Source of the DNA: Kappaphycus alvarezii
Lineage: Eukaryota; Rhodophyta; Florideophyceae; Gigartinales; Solieriaceae
Direction: 5' to 3'
NCBI GenBank assembly: GCA_002205965.3
Contig: NADL03000008.1
Location: forward strand, 372,001-436,000
Length of the DNA stretch: 64,000 bases
Below, piece after piece: positions 25,006-34,109 of the stretch; within the stretch, counting starts at the first letter, position 1; the number at the start of each line of letters is the position of its first letter. Below the pieces are notes generated by a model, which saw nothing but the letters and a program-made list of their open reading frames with translations, was not told the DNA's origin and did not search any database. The translations under genes and the position numbers were made by a program.

Positions 25006-25871
25006 TGACTAACCGGTGCATGCATAGCCCTGATCTTTCTAAAAAGCGCCGCATCCGTGGTGCATTCAGTAACACTCTTGCTGCCAACGTAACCTTTGTC
25101 GGAAATCACCGACTCATCGGCACCCAGCAAATTTTTAAACCGAAAATTATAAATTTTTCTGTCAGGCCAGACACCAGCAGCAAACGGCGCATGGACCCAA
25201 ACAATGTTACTCACGAAAAAAGACAACCCTATTTCATAGCGCAGACCAGCTCCCCGAAATTTATGGCTATACCACATAAGATTAAAGGGCTTGGGTTCGT
25301 GAATTCTGCAATCTGTGCCATCCACGGAATTGAAACACCCAAATAACTTGAAAGCTCATTCGAGATGAAAAATTTATCTAAAATAACGTTAGTATTAAAA
25401 AACCCTTTTCATTAAACAATAAATAACTTAACTTACTACCTCAATGTTGCTAAAAAATCAATAAAATTCCAAGACCATTTTCGGTATGTCTTCTAATCTA
25501 CTCCTGCTATTGTTGCGCAAGCAATGTCGGTGCCGTAGGTTTTCAGCTTAAGCAACGCCAGAGCAACCCCAGAGCAGGTGCTCTGGGCGTTGCATAAAAT
25601 TAGAGAATTTCTGGTCCAGCATACTCCATAAGCGTTCACACACTAATGGAAAAACGTCGAACAGGGAAACGAACCTCGCAGTAAATTCCGTTGTACTAAG
25701 CCCAGGAGCCTGTTTCATTATTACAGCACCCAGATCGCCGAAACGAGCTTCAGAAACAAAAACCATAATCAAATACCTGACTTCAGTACCCATGGAGACA
25801 TCTGTCTGCAAGGGTATTGCACTTGATATAGCAGTCCGAGTTTGTGCATTGCGTCCGTCGCCGAAGTTCAT
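24942..25871 (-). pseudogene. IS5/Harbinger-like DDE transposase, element F
   Basis: The minus strand gives an N-terminal part (PLVCERLWSMLDQKF ... PEHLLWGCSG at 25650-25548), a middle part in shifted frame (LKTYGTDIACATIAGVD, an in-frame TAG, KTYRKWSWNFIDFL), then SVDGTDCRIHEPKPFN with the first catalytic Asp at about 25325. It continues with LRYEIGLSFFVSNIVWVHAP, PFAAGVWPDRKI with the second Asp, VISDKGYVGSK, and RFKQFFILKNTFRHN. The family (DDE_Tnp_4-like) has a conserved Glu just before RFKQ; here the residues are HAPVSQ, so it seems lost. A GTAAGT near the middle break may be an old intron site, but the splice does not restore the frame. Confidence 0.75.
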
Positions 25872-25956
25872 CGGTTACCAACCGAAACCAATTTTTTTGT
25901 AAAAAATTTTCAAATTTTTTATTTCATGAACGAATAATGCCTGTACTGATGCGAAC

Positions 25957-26372
25957 AAGTTACCGTCTTGCTAAGAAACGGTAACTTTTTGCAGACTTGA
26001 TTGGAAAACAGGGTAACTTTACTGATATTTTTATGCCGCGATGCAATCTAGCGGTAACTTTACTGTAAACTGCTTTATCAATGCAGGCTGCCACGGAAAC
26101 TGAGAATTCGCTTAAATCATATAAAGTTACCGGCTGTAAATATTGCTGTTTTGGACAAAAACGTAAAAATCTATATTTTTGACAGGGGTAATTTTGTTCC
26201 AGTTTTAAACAGGCTTTTAAAGTTCCAACGTCTATGTTGCCTATATTGATGGCAACAAAGTTACCTGAGGGTCTTTTAAAGATAAATATGTACGTTAAGC
26301 CGTTGAAAAAAATTGGATGGAACAGAGTTACCGCTTAAGTTTATCCAGTAACACATGGTGTTTCGGTAACTT
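25957..26372. promoter_or_regulatory. Array of GGTAACTT motifs, both orientations
   Basis: Exact 8-mers GGTAACTT or its complement AAGTTACC occur at 25958, 25980, 26012, 26053, 26124, 26258 and 26365 (approximate first base). A near copy GAGTTACC is at 26325 and a weaker GGTAATTT near 26187. They fill the region between the divergent transposase (-) and small gene (+). The density in about 415 bases is far above chance. Binding sites for a transposase or its partner, or promoter elements, are inferred from position. Confidence 0.6.
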
Positions 26373-26466
26373 CATAAATTTTCGCCAAAAAAATATAAAT
26401 ATTAGGCTCATTTCGGCATTGCCAAACTGAGCCTCGATCATATTCTGAGTTACATTTATTGCAGCC

Positions 26467-26847
26467 ATGAGTCAAAGAGGAGAAAAGTCCCTACCTCCGA
26501 AGCTAACTAGATCTAACCCGGATGTTCGCTTCTTGCACAGAATGGTTGAGTCTGGCCACATAGGTGGCAATGATGATGCTAAGTCTTTTAAATGCCCATA
26601 GCAGGTTCTCCAAGTACAATCTCAAAAATTTCGCACCTGCTATCACAAAATGCTCGAGAATCTTGGTCGAAAGACCAAGGAAAACAGTAAGTTAAGGCAT
26701 ACATTTATTTTTTTGTTATTTTTACATACCCTAACCGAGCATGCAGCTGACTTTGCGCTCATGGCGACAAAGATGTGGAACCGAGATGCTCTGATGATGC
26801 TGGATCTAGAAAGCTCCGATTTTCTGATTCATGAGGAAGGGGAGTGA
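26467..26847 (+). CDS. Small gene with probable 60-nt intron, unidentified
   Basis: From ATG at 26467 the frame reads MSQRGEKSLPPKLTRSNPDV through HRMVESGHIGGNDD, meets a TAG at about 26599 (CP*QVL, which a C-to-T change of CAG would explain), and continues FRTCYHKMLENLGRK. A spliceosomal intron fits at 26687-26746: GTAAGT donor, a CTAAC branch-like site at 26731-26735 and a CAG acceptor. Splicing joins KEN to TDFALMATKMWNRDALMM and ends with a stop at 26847. It is divergent from transposase F and may be its DNA-binding partner, which is inference. No domain was recognised. Confidence 0.4.
26687..26746 (+). other. Candidate spliceosomal intron
   Basis: GTAAGT ... CTAAC ... CAG over 60 nt, with a T-rich interior. 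The length is a multiple of three and contains no stop in the host frame, so retention would also be readable. Confidence 0.45.
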
Positions 26848-26916
26848 TTCAGAGTCCGTTAGTGACATGGGAGATCGTGGAGCTAGTACTGGGAGAAGTC
26901 TTTCAAACCACTTTAC

Positions 26917-27264
26917 TTGATTTCTGGTTGGAATGATACTTTTACAACGCGACCATGTTTGTCTTTGGCAATACTGTTACCCTCTTGTGTTCAACCAAAC
27001 TATAAATTGACCGTTGTGAATGGGGGAAATAGTCTGCAGTTAAAAGTCCTGTGTCCTGCGCAGCTGACATTAGATAGACAGCATCACTTGTGGCTGGTTA
27101 TCGAGGGTGGGCGAAAGGTTAGTAAGGACTACTCGAAAATAGGAGGGTTTGAGAATTCACTACGTTGTATGCGGGCGTCACCGGATGATTCGGTGACGTC
27201 CGTGGCAAACATTCCTTTGCCTTTCAAGGTTGAGAGCTCAATTGAGCAAGATCCCTTGACGTAA
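26917..27264 (+). CDS. Unidentified ORF after the small gene
   Basis: An open frame of about 115 codons (CVQPNYKLTVVNGGNSLQLK ... LTLDRQHHLWLVIEGGRKVS) with ordinary composition. It starts soon after the stop of the previous gene and could be a later exon or a separate gene. No family recognised. Confidence 0.3.
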   Translation: MISGWNDTFTTRPCLSLAILLPSCVQPNYKLTVVNGGNSLQLKVLCPAQLTLDRQHHLWLVIEGGRKVSKDYSKIGGFENSLRCMRASPDDSVTSVANIPLPFKVESSIEQDPLT

Positions 27265-28203
27265 TTAAAAACAGGAACATGCATAGTTTATGTTGATCTC
27301 AAATCAGCATTGGATTCCTATGCTGGAGTAACAGAACAAAAATGTTCCGTGATATGTTGACCCGGTAGTTGGAGGATCATCCGTACACATACAGTTAGGT
27401 TTACATTAAACTGAAATGTTTATCTAGAGGTCTACGGAGGGTTGCGGACAGAGGTAGGCACCCCATTATCAGTCCCGATTTACTTTCATTGTGTTTCGAT
27501 TCTCGCAGCCTAAGACTCAATCATTCGCAACAATTTGGCATCCCAATGTTTCTCATATCGGGAAAGTCTCTTTTGCAGAAAGAAATGCAGCTTACTCTTA
27601 TATGTTTAACGTGATCCGAAGCTCACCGAGTGCGAGTGCGAACTCGTACTCTGCAGAATAGTGCTGTAACATGACGTCTCTTATGATTAGTCCCGATCCC
27701 AGGAATAAGTAAGAACGAATAATGCTCATGATGCTGGTGTATTGTAGAGTTTACTATACTGTCTAGTTCACTGTACAGTTCAGTATAGCATGATACAAGA
27801 CGCTGTGGTCCTGTTAACGGTGATGAATGTTGCAGTTGTAAATTCTGTCAATTTTCCCTCCAGCTCCTGTTAGGAGTACAATGCAGTTGCAAAATACAAT
27901 AAAAAAGAGGAGGTTGTCAAAAGTGGAGGTTGTCCTCCACATAGAAATATAAGTCGCCATGATTATGAACCAGTATCAGATAGTTCTGATGGGCAGATGT
28001 GTCTTCTTCCAACCGTCATCCCTTACCAGGCGATCCTGGTTGTTTCACTACCGTAATCAGGAATCCTAGTCTGTACCAGTGCGAGCAGGTCCCCCTCCCC
28101 ACTCCCCGCGCGAAACATCAGGAGAAATGGTTAGCATTGATCCAACGGGGGTGTCCCCATTAAAATTAACCAAGATTTTCCTCGTTTTTTACCCATATGG
28201 GCT
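27265..28203. other. Intergenic with one imperfect hairpin
   Basis: No gene recognised. An inverted repeat CTATACTG ... CAGTATAG lies near 27754-27788. The final part before 28204 is rich in C and G tracts. Confidence 0.3.
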
Positions 28204-28638
28204 TTACTCAGATGTAGGGTAGTACTGAGGTGGTCTCAGCCACTTGATTAGGTAGTACTGGGTCACCGCGTTGTAAGAAATTGAAGACCTGGGTTCCCAG
28301 GTATCATAACTGGGTGAATAGTTCTTCCAGCGGACGCGGTACAATCCGCTGTCAAGATCGTGATCGACCGTCTGATCAAATGCATAGGTACTAAGGTCAC
28401 CCGGAGCAGCAGTGAGGTCATCCTCACTCTTTCCTGCGATCGGGTGACGCGATACAGATGTATCTGCAATAGTCCGAGGTATCCTCGGTTGTACGTGCCC
28501 TTGTGCAGCAAGGCGGAAGGAACGACGAAGCGTAGCTTCACTGTGCGTGCTATTCGGATCGATGGTGTGGTCTTCCAGACCCAGAAGAACAAGCGGGGCT
28601 TCCTGATCTTGTGATGCGGTATTGTCTGACTTCTCCAC
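28204..28638 (-). CDS. Chromodomain protein fragment of an LTR element
   Basis: An uninterrupted 144-codon frame. Residues about 30-50 contain ATLRRSFRLAAQGH, a basic segment like the RRSSRLA linkers seen near the end of retrotransposon polyproteins. Residues about 95-120 read LYRVRWKNYSPSYDTWEPRS, a textbook chromodomain core with the aromatic and WEP residues. Chromodomains at the C-terminus of chromovirus integrases steer insertion into heterochromatin. No integrase was found upstream, so this is a detached C-terminus or a free-standing chromodomain protein. The intact frame is unusual here. Confidence 0.65.
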   Translation of the reverse strand: MEKSDNTASQDQEAPLVLLGLEDHTIDPNSTHSEATLRRSFRLAAQGHVQPRIPRTIADTSVSRHPIAGKSEDDLTAAPGDLSTYAFDQTVDHDLDSGLYRVRWKNYSPSYDTWEPRSSISYNAVTQYYLIKWLRPPQYYPTSE

Positions 28639-29136
28639 AAGTGTCGACTCAGGAATGTCCTGAAAGATTTACGTCCCTTGCGGGGAGGTGATGGGGTTGT
28701 GATTCCCGATTCAGGAGTGTCCCCTACAAGATACTTTTTTAAAAAACAATAAATTGAATAATAGAGAGTTTACGCATGTACTGTTCAGAATGAAATATGA
28801 CTAAAATGGGAAATGAATTACAGACTGTAATTTAATTGCAGAATTCTTTCAGTATGTTGTGAGTAAAGTAACTGAAATCGCATTGATTAGTAAACAACTG
28901 TGAGAAATGTTTCCGCGGGAAGTATTCTAGGTTGGCATAATTTGGCGCGGCAACTGCAGCAGAGGAAATCGCAGCACCCTCTATCACTTCCCCCCACACA
29001 CAAACCTCCACATTTCAACACCTCCCCTTCCCCCCAATCCCCCCTTTCATCATCTCGTCCTTGCCCCTCTCTTTCCACAACTGCTCCCTCCCAAACCACT
29101 ACCTCCCCCCTTCATTCTCAGTATTCAACGCTCAAA

Positions 29137-30053
29137 ATGGTCACAGAAAGCGTATGCAATGTGCACCCCCTATCTCGACCGCCCACCCCTGTTCCCTCTC
29201 CAAACCCTCCCGATGCGATTAACCCAGCAGTCCCAGCAGCTGTGCCCTCCCCAAACCAAGATCACGAAATAAGTGCTACAAGTGGAGCGCAAGGACTTCC
29301 CCCATTCTCGCCGGAGAAAGAGAAGAAATGTCGCCATTCGCGATTCACCCCAGAGGAGGATCTGATTATCGTACGCGAAGTTGCCGCGGCCAAGGCTCAC
29401 ATAGCATTCTACGGTTCAATTCAAAAGCGATTCGAGGCGGTCGCTGAGAAGATTGACGCTCATCCGAAGATAAATCAGAAACTGCCAGCCAAGTGCGCTC
29501 CCGACAGATATAAAAGGCTTCAAATCCTCTTCGATAAATCACACAGGAAGGACCAGCTTCGCTCTGGTGTAGGGGGTAAAGCCGGGGAGATGGATGATCT
29601 TTTGCTCACCACGAGGCAAGCAAGGGAGGATACGGAGGCCAAGAAGGGTCTGGAGAGGAGGGCTGGTCGAGAACTTGATCAGGAAAAAGAAAGAGTGGGA
29701 AGGGAGCTAATCGTAATGGCAACTAGTCGACCAGGATCTAACAACTGGGACACTCCCAGCCCAGGCAATTCGAGAGAGAAATCTGGTTCGCCCGCGCCCG
29801 CGCAAAGCAGCATGGACGAGTGGTGATGTTACATGTTTGGGTGAGATGGATAGATTCGCTATGCATCTTCGGGAGCGGCCTTGCGCGAGTGCAAGTTGGG
29901 AAGGATCGTCTCCAACTGGAGCGTGACCGTCTTGGGTTTGAATCTGCTGAGCGCGAGAGGGATAGGGTTGAAAGTCGTCGGGAAATGAAGGCATCGCAGA
30001 AACTGGAATTGGAGCAGTTGAAGCTGTTAATGGAGGCCTTTTCCGGCAAATGA
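29137..30053 (+). pseudogene. Myb/SANT-like partner of H3
   Basis: The frame is open from before 28900, but the likely start is the ATG at 29137 (MVTESVCNV) after a pyrimidine-rich leader. A Pro/Ser-rich N-terminus is followed by FTPEEDLIIVREVAAAKAH, RFEAVAEKIDAHP and APDRYKRLQILFD, a Myb/SANT-like domain. Then come SGVGGKAGEMDDLL and a coiled coil. The first frame stops at 29826 (SSMDEW). The coiled-coil tail resumes in other frames, LGEMDRFAMHLRE then LARVQVGKDRLQLERDRLGF, ending LEQLKLLMEAFSGK at 30053. Alignment with the H4 partner shows two frameshifts between about 29826 and 29885. The protein should bind element ends. Confidence 0.75.
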
Positions 30054-30119
30054 TCTTGCCCTTTTTCCTAGTTTACGATTTATTTTTGCTACTTAGAAAA
30101 TTGAGGAGTTTTGTTGAAG

Positions 30120-30230
30120 TCTCAGAGCTTCCGCTCGCGCGGGCTCCTTGCGGGGCTCCGGACTGGCGCTTCGCTTGGGCTACGCTACGTGGAATTTGTC
30201 CTCGCTCTCGGGGTCCCGCTAAATAGCTAA
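30120..30230. terminator. GC-rich spacer between convergent H3 genes
   Basis: A GC-rich patch with short self-complementary blocks (GGCTCC/GGGGCTCC, GGCTACGCTACG, CGCTCTCGGGG) lies between the partner stop at 30053 and the transposase 3' end near 30400, in otherwise AT-rich DNA. Terminator function is inferred from its position and from similar patches in H1, H4 and H5. Confidence 0.35.
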
Positions 30231-30397
30231 GTAAACATTTTTTGCAAGATTTTACTTTTGGCTCATTTTCGAAGTTCAATGTACTCCTGGATTGATGGCA
30301 GGGGACACTTGAAATATGATGATGTTTGCGTTAGGTACAAGCAGACCCTTAATTTTTAAAAAAGCATGGAGATTAATTAAAGGGCTCCCACAGGAGA

Positions 30398-31553
30398 CTA
30401 TAATACTCTCATTTTTCTTTTAAAGTCCACTGTTGTGAAGTAGGCTTTGAGTTCCTTAAAAATCCATTCGACAGTGACACGTCCAACCGACATACCTTTG
30501 TTGAATGCAGTTTGAAATTGTTGAAGGTTGCTACCTTCATAAGAAACCTCCAGGAACCTTCTCCGATTGTACCCAGAGTCTCCATAGAGGCAGTATTGGG
30601 TTTCGTATACATTCAATACTGAGGGAGGATTTCTTCTAGATTACTTCTCAGGTATAGTGTCCATTCATGTCTGCGCCCTTCTATGGGACCAAATGCGTGT
30701 AGTAAGAGCCCATCAGGGGCTGTTCCGGACTGAACTTCATGACATGCTTTCTTTTATGTCCATTGTACGCGACAAGTTGCATCATGTGACTTTTGCCAGG
30801 TCTCACGATTCCAATTACGGTGCCGTCTATAAAACCCACGCAGTTTCTTAGCCCATTTGTTTTGTCTCTTATAGAATCCGAGTATAGAGCAGCTCTGCAC
30901 TGCATAAACCTGGTCCTCAGCCCCACTGTGAGTAGGGATTGACGGGTGGTCAAAATCTAATCAACGCCCTTCCAAAATATTTCAGAGAGCTGCGACGAGT
31001 GCTTGCCGATTAGCACTTCAAGTTCGCACCACCTGGCGGGACTTGCTAGTCTTCTCAACACAACGCAGATAACTAGTATGTCGTTAAAAGCGTGTCGGTT
31101 CCGACTTGTTGCCGTCTTAGACGCCGGCCAGGACATTACTTTAGAGACAAGCTCGACGTGGCTCTTCTCGAATGTGAATAGTCGTAGACAGTCGGCGTTT
31201 GATAAAATGTTGAAGTTGAAGGTAAAGCTAGATAATCTGATCCTTCTGCTTCGATGAACGATCTTGTTAAAATCTTGTTTGGCTTGCTCCGCTTTGTGAG
31301 CTGGGTATAGTACTGTAGCTGATCTGGCTAATGCTGAGTGCGGTAGGGGACGGCCGTGCTTAACGATACATAAGAATGTTGGTTTCCAGTGTGTCCTTAT
31401 TTTTTGGAATTTGTTCTTTGTAAAGTCCTTTACCCTCCCTTTTGTCATAGTTGCTCTGTTGACTCGTTTGAGAAAGGGAATTGAGTGGGACTTGCCGGGA
31501 TTGACGGGCTCGCGAAGGGTACGGGCGGAGGCTATGAATCGGGGTACTTGCAC
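30398..31553 (-). pseudogene. PIF/Harbinger transposase, copy H3
   Basis: A 198-codon frame (31553-30957) carries FNFNILSNADCLRLF, ICVVLRRLASPARWCELEV and LSEIFWKGVD. An in-frame TAG at 30957-30959 follows and the same frame continues with NCVGFIDGTVIGIVRP (first Asp) and LVAYNGHKRKHVMKF. A frameshift near 30720 leads to DGLLLHAFGPIEGRRHEW, where the second Asp position is Glu, and a stop and another shift near 30615 lead to CLYGDSGYNRRRFLEV and RVTVEWIFKELKAY (catalytic Glu). Thus one nonsense change and two frameshifts inactivate it. It converges on the partner gene. The H4 protein is the closest relative in the window. Confidence 0.8.
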
Positions 31554-31738
31554 GCAAAGGGCATTCTACTGTAATACTCATATCCATCTTTTCATTGCTT
31601 GTAGCGTAATGCACAGGGGGCCTCATAGGAGAATAAACTTCTTTTCACTAAAGTGTATGACAACTCGGGTTGCCCAATGAGAGTTTTTTATGAAATTCTC
31701 TATGCGTAAACTCACAAACTTTTGGGCTGTTTTTCATT

Positions 31739-31975
31739 GTACACCGTACAATTCCATTATTGCACGCCGGGTAATTTTTTCCATAATACATTGCAGTTCA
31801 TATACCGCCAAAATTCAAAATTCTTTTGCATGACGGTCAGTAAACCAACGAGGTCAAACGGCCCGATTTACTGTACACCCGACGTTACCATGACTGCACG
31901 CCGGGCATTTTTTTCCAGGATACATTGCACTGCGCATTCGGCCAAAATTCAAAATTCTTTTGTATTGCAGGCATT
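31739..31975. repeat. Tandem repeat of about 134 bp
   Basis: Two units starting near 31739 and 31873 share GCACGCCGGG, ATACATTGCA and CCAAAATTCAAAATTCTTTTG at matching offsets. A third, more diverged unit may follow to about 32190. The array begins immediately right of the H3 end. Confidence 0.65.
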
Positions 31976-32189
31976 GCACTAACAAGTTCAGACAGTTACA
32001 ACATCGCCTGCGCAGGTAATACTCGACATACTTGGTGTTGACCCCACACACCGTTACAGAACCACGTAACTGTCATTCTTAATCAACAAGAATGGTACCT
32101 TTTGTTGCAGAGCATTCCAATATACTGCGGACAATGAGTTTCTCGTGGGCGGCAAAATCTATTGTCAATTTTCAACATTTTCATTGACT

Positions 32190-32780
32190 TACTGCTGCGT
32201 TAAAACCACCGTGATTGTCGCTTTTCAACGTTCTGTATCAAGGAATGAATCATCCAGAGTACCTGCATGCTGTCACAAAGATAATGGCCTCTCAACAGTG
32301 GACACCTCAAATAATGTCCTGAAATCGTAGGAAAACAGCAGAATATTTGTTTTGAAACAAAAAAATGCCGTTAAGTTGCGTCTACTTACGAGAATAAACA
32401 GGGATACATCAACACAAAATACTAAACGGTAAATAAAATTCATGAAGGATGGACGCAGTGGCGCATCCTTGCGGAGGAGCCGTCAACAATAATTATGAGT
32501 AAGACGAAATAAACACATAAAATTCACGGTTTAATTCGTTATTTCTCACTTGGGACCCATCCGTATTGAAGCTTTAACGGTTGAATATCTCATCTTCGCT
32601 TTCATTCCAAAAATGACGATGACATCGCAAGATTCAAGAAAAACATAGGAATTTTAACTGTTGACCAGGGTATTGCGCAGCCATGCCGTGCAGAGACAGC
32701 AGGCAGATGAAAGCCGATCAGAAAAGTTGATGATTGGAGCAGAAAGTCCGTGTCGTGGGCCCATCCCAAGAGTCAGAAGA
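32190..32780. other. Intergenic, nothing recognised
   Basis: No coding region. Near 32457-32475 there is an isolated CATCC-TTGC-GGAGG stem that resembles the hairpins of the following array and may be a diverged outlying unit. Confidence 0.3.
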
Positions 32781-32788
32781 AAACATGG

Positions 32789-33440
32789 CAATGTTAGTTG
32801 AAAGGTATGGCGCTTCCGTCCGGAAACTTCATCTGCTCAGAAAACATAGATATCAAAGAAGAGTATGCGTGTTACGGGCTGACTGCAACACTCAAAATAT
32901 ACATGCCAATGTCAGTTGCACATTGTGTCGCCTCCATGCGGAGGCGGGTCCCGCCCTGAAAATATGGAGATCGAAGAAGAGGATGCAAGGTGCGGGCTGA
33001 CTAAACGACTCAATAAATTACATGACAACGTTAGTTGCAGTGTGCGGCGCCTCCTTGCGAAGGCAGCATCTTCCCAGAAATCATAGGGAACGGAGAACAT
33101 ATTCTACACCTCCTTCAGTGTGTTTTGGGCTGAATAAAGAAAAAAAAGTACATGAAAATGTTAGTTGCAGGTTGCTGTGCCTCCTTAGGGAGGCGGAATC
33201 TTTCTAGAAACCATGAAGATCGGAGAACGTATTCAAAACCTCCTTCAGTGTGCTACGGGCTGATTACAAGACTCAAAAAATACGTGAAAATGTTAGTTGC
33301 AGGGTGCGGCGCCTCTGTGCAGAGGCGTTATCCGTATGGATGGAGGAAGGGTCCCTCGTGGGAAAATAACAGGACGCAGAATGGTGCATGAACATGCTAG
33401 CTACAGAGCGTAGTTCCTCCGTGCGGAGGCTGCAATATCG
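32789..33440. repeat. Six-unit tandem array, each unit with a hairpin
   Basis: Units begin at about 32789, 32908, 33027, 33157, 33289 and 33391 with AATGTTAGTTGCAGG-like sequence, spaced 102-132 bases. Each then carries a stem with a 4-nt loop: CGCCTCC-ATGC-GGAGGCG (32929-32946), GCCTCC-TTGC-GAAGGC (33049-33064), GCCTCC-TTAG-GGAGGC (33179-33194), CGCCTCT-GTGC-AGAGGCG (33310-33327) and CCTCC-GTGC-GGAGG (33416-33429). The first unit has GCTTCC-GTCC-GGAAAC. Paired changes keep the stem. Downstream parts of units also share GTGTGCTACGGGCTGA-like blocks. Confidence 0.8.
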
Positions 33441-34109
33441 CTAAAAACCCGACCCGTGAAGGGTAGCTGCCGCGTTGTGAAATGTGTTGAAGGTTTGATC
33501 GCAGGGTCATCTAACGCATGTGGGAGAGCTTTTTGATGACTTCGGTCACAATAACATTTTAGTGTATTTAAACGTGCTTCATACCCCGATCGTGGGTGGC
33601 ACATATCACATTGGTTTTATAATTAAAATTTAAGTACTCATTACAGGAAAGTTGTCCTGTAGGATGCGGTATAATGAATATTGTGGACATATGTACAAAA
33701 CTGTGAGAATGCCTGCCTATTTTTCAGAGCAATAGGCCTACGAGCTGTAAATAACTGTGTAGAAAACCTTGTAACCACAAGCGGAAGTTCCGTTTATGTT
33801 AATTATACATTTGACGAATCATTTGTCTAGTGAGTATATTTGACAAGATCCAATTGGCTCCTGCAATTGAAGTCTAAGAAGTAGTGAAAATTATTAGGGA
33901 TCATTCCGTGCCGATCTGGAGGTCAGCTCTAATGTTGAAATCAAGCACGGAATGAACTCTGAATCATCTCAAAATCAATTGTATGATCGTGTGATTGTGA
34001 AGAGCAATGCTCTGATTGATAACAAATGCAGCTCCTCCGTGAATTCCCTGCCTGAAGATGAATTAGTTGAGATAGAGAATAAACGGGTAGCAAGGGTTAT
34101 TGAAACTGA
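33441..34109. other. Intergenic, nothing recognised
   Basis: A plus-strand frame of 64 codons at 33952-34146 has no motif and partly overlaps the antisense pseudogene. No other structure stood out. Confidence 0.25.

Larger units (their letters stand above)
28764..31715. mobile_element. PIF/Harbinger element H3 with terminal inverted repeats
   Basis: The left end GAGAGTTTACGC (28764-28775) pairs with the right end GCGTAAACTCAC (31704-31715), whose complement is GTGAGTTTACGC. Inside are a Myb/coiled-coil gene (+) and a transposase (-), convergent. The same TIR core GAG(C/T)TTACGC bounds H4 and the MITE at 59.2 kb. A clean 3-bp target duplication is not visible. A 19-bp near-palindrome starting GAATTACAGACTG lies at 28815, 39 bases inside the left end. 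Confidence 0.75.

Noticed and set aside
32789..33440. CRISPR array
   Set aside because: Repeats are tandem units of over 100 bases with diverging sequence, not short identical repeats with unique spacers, and the setting is eukaryotic.
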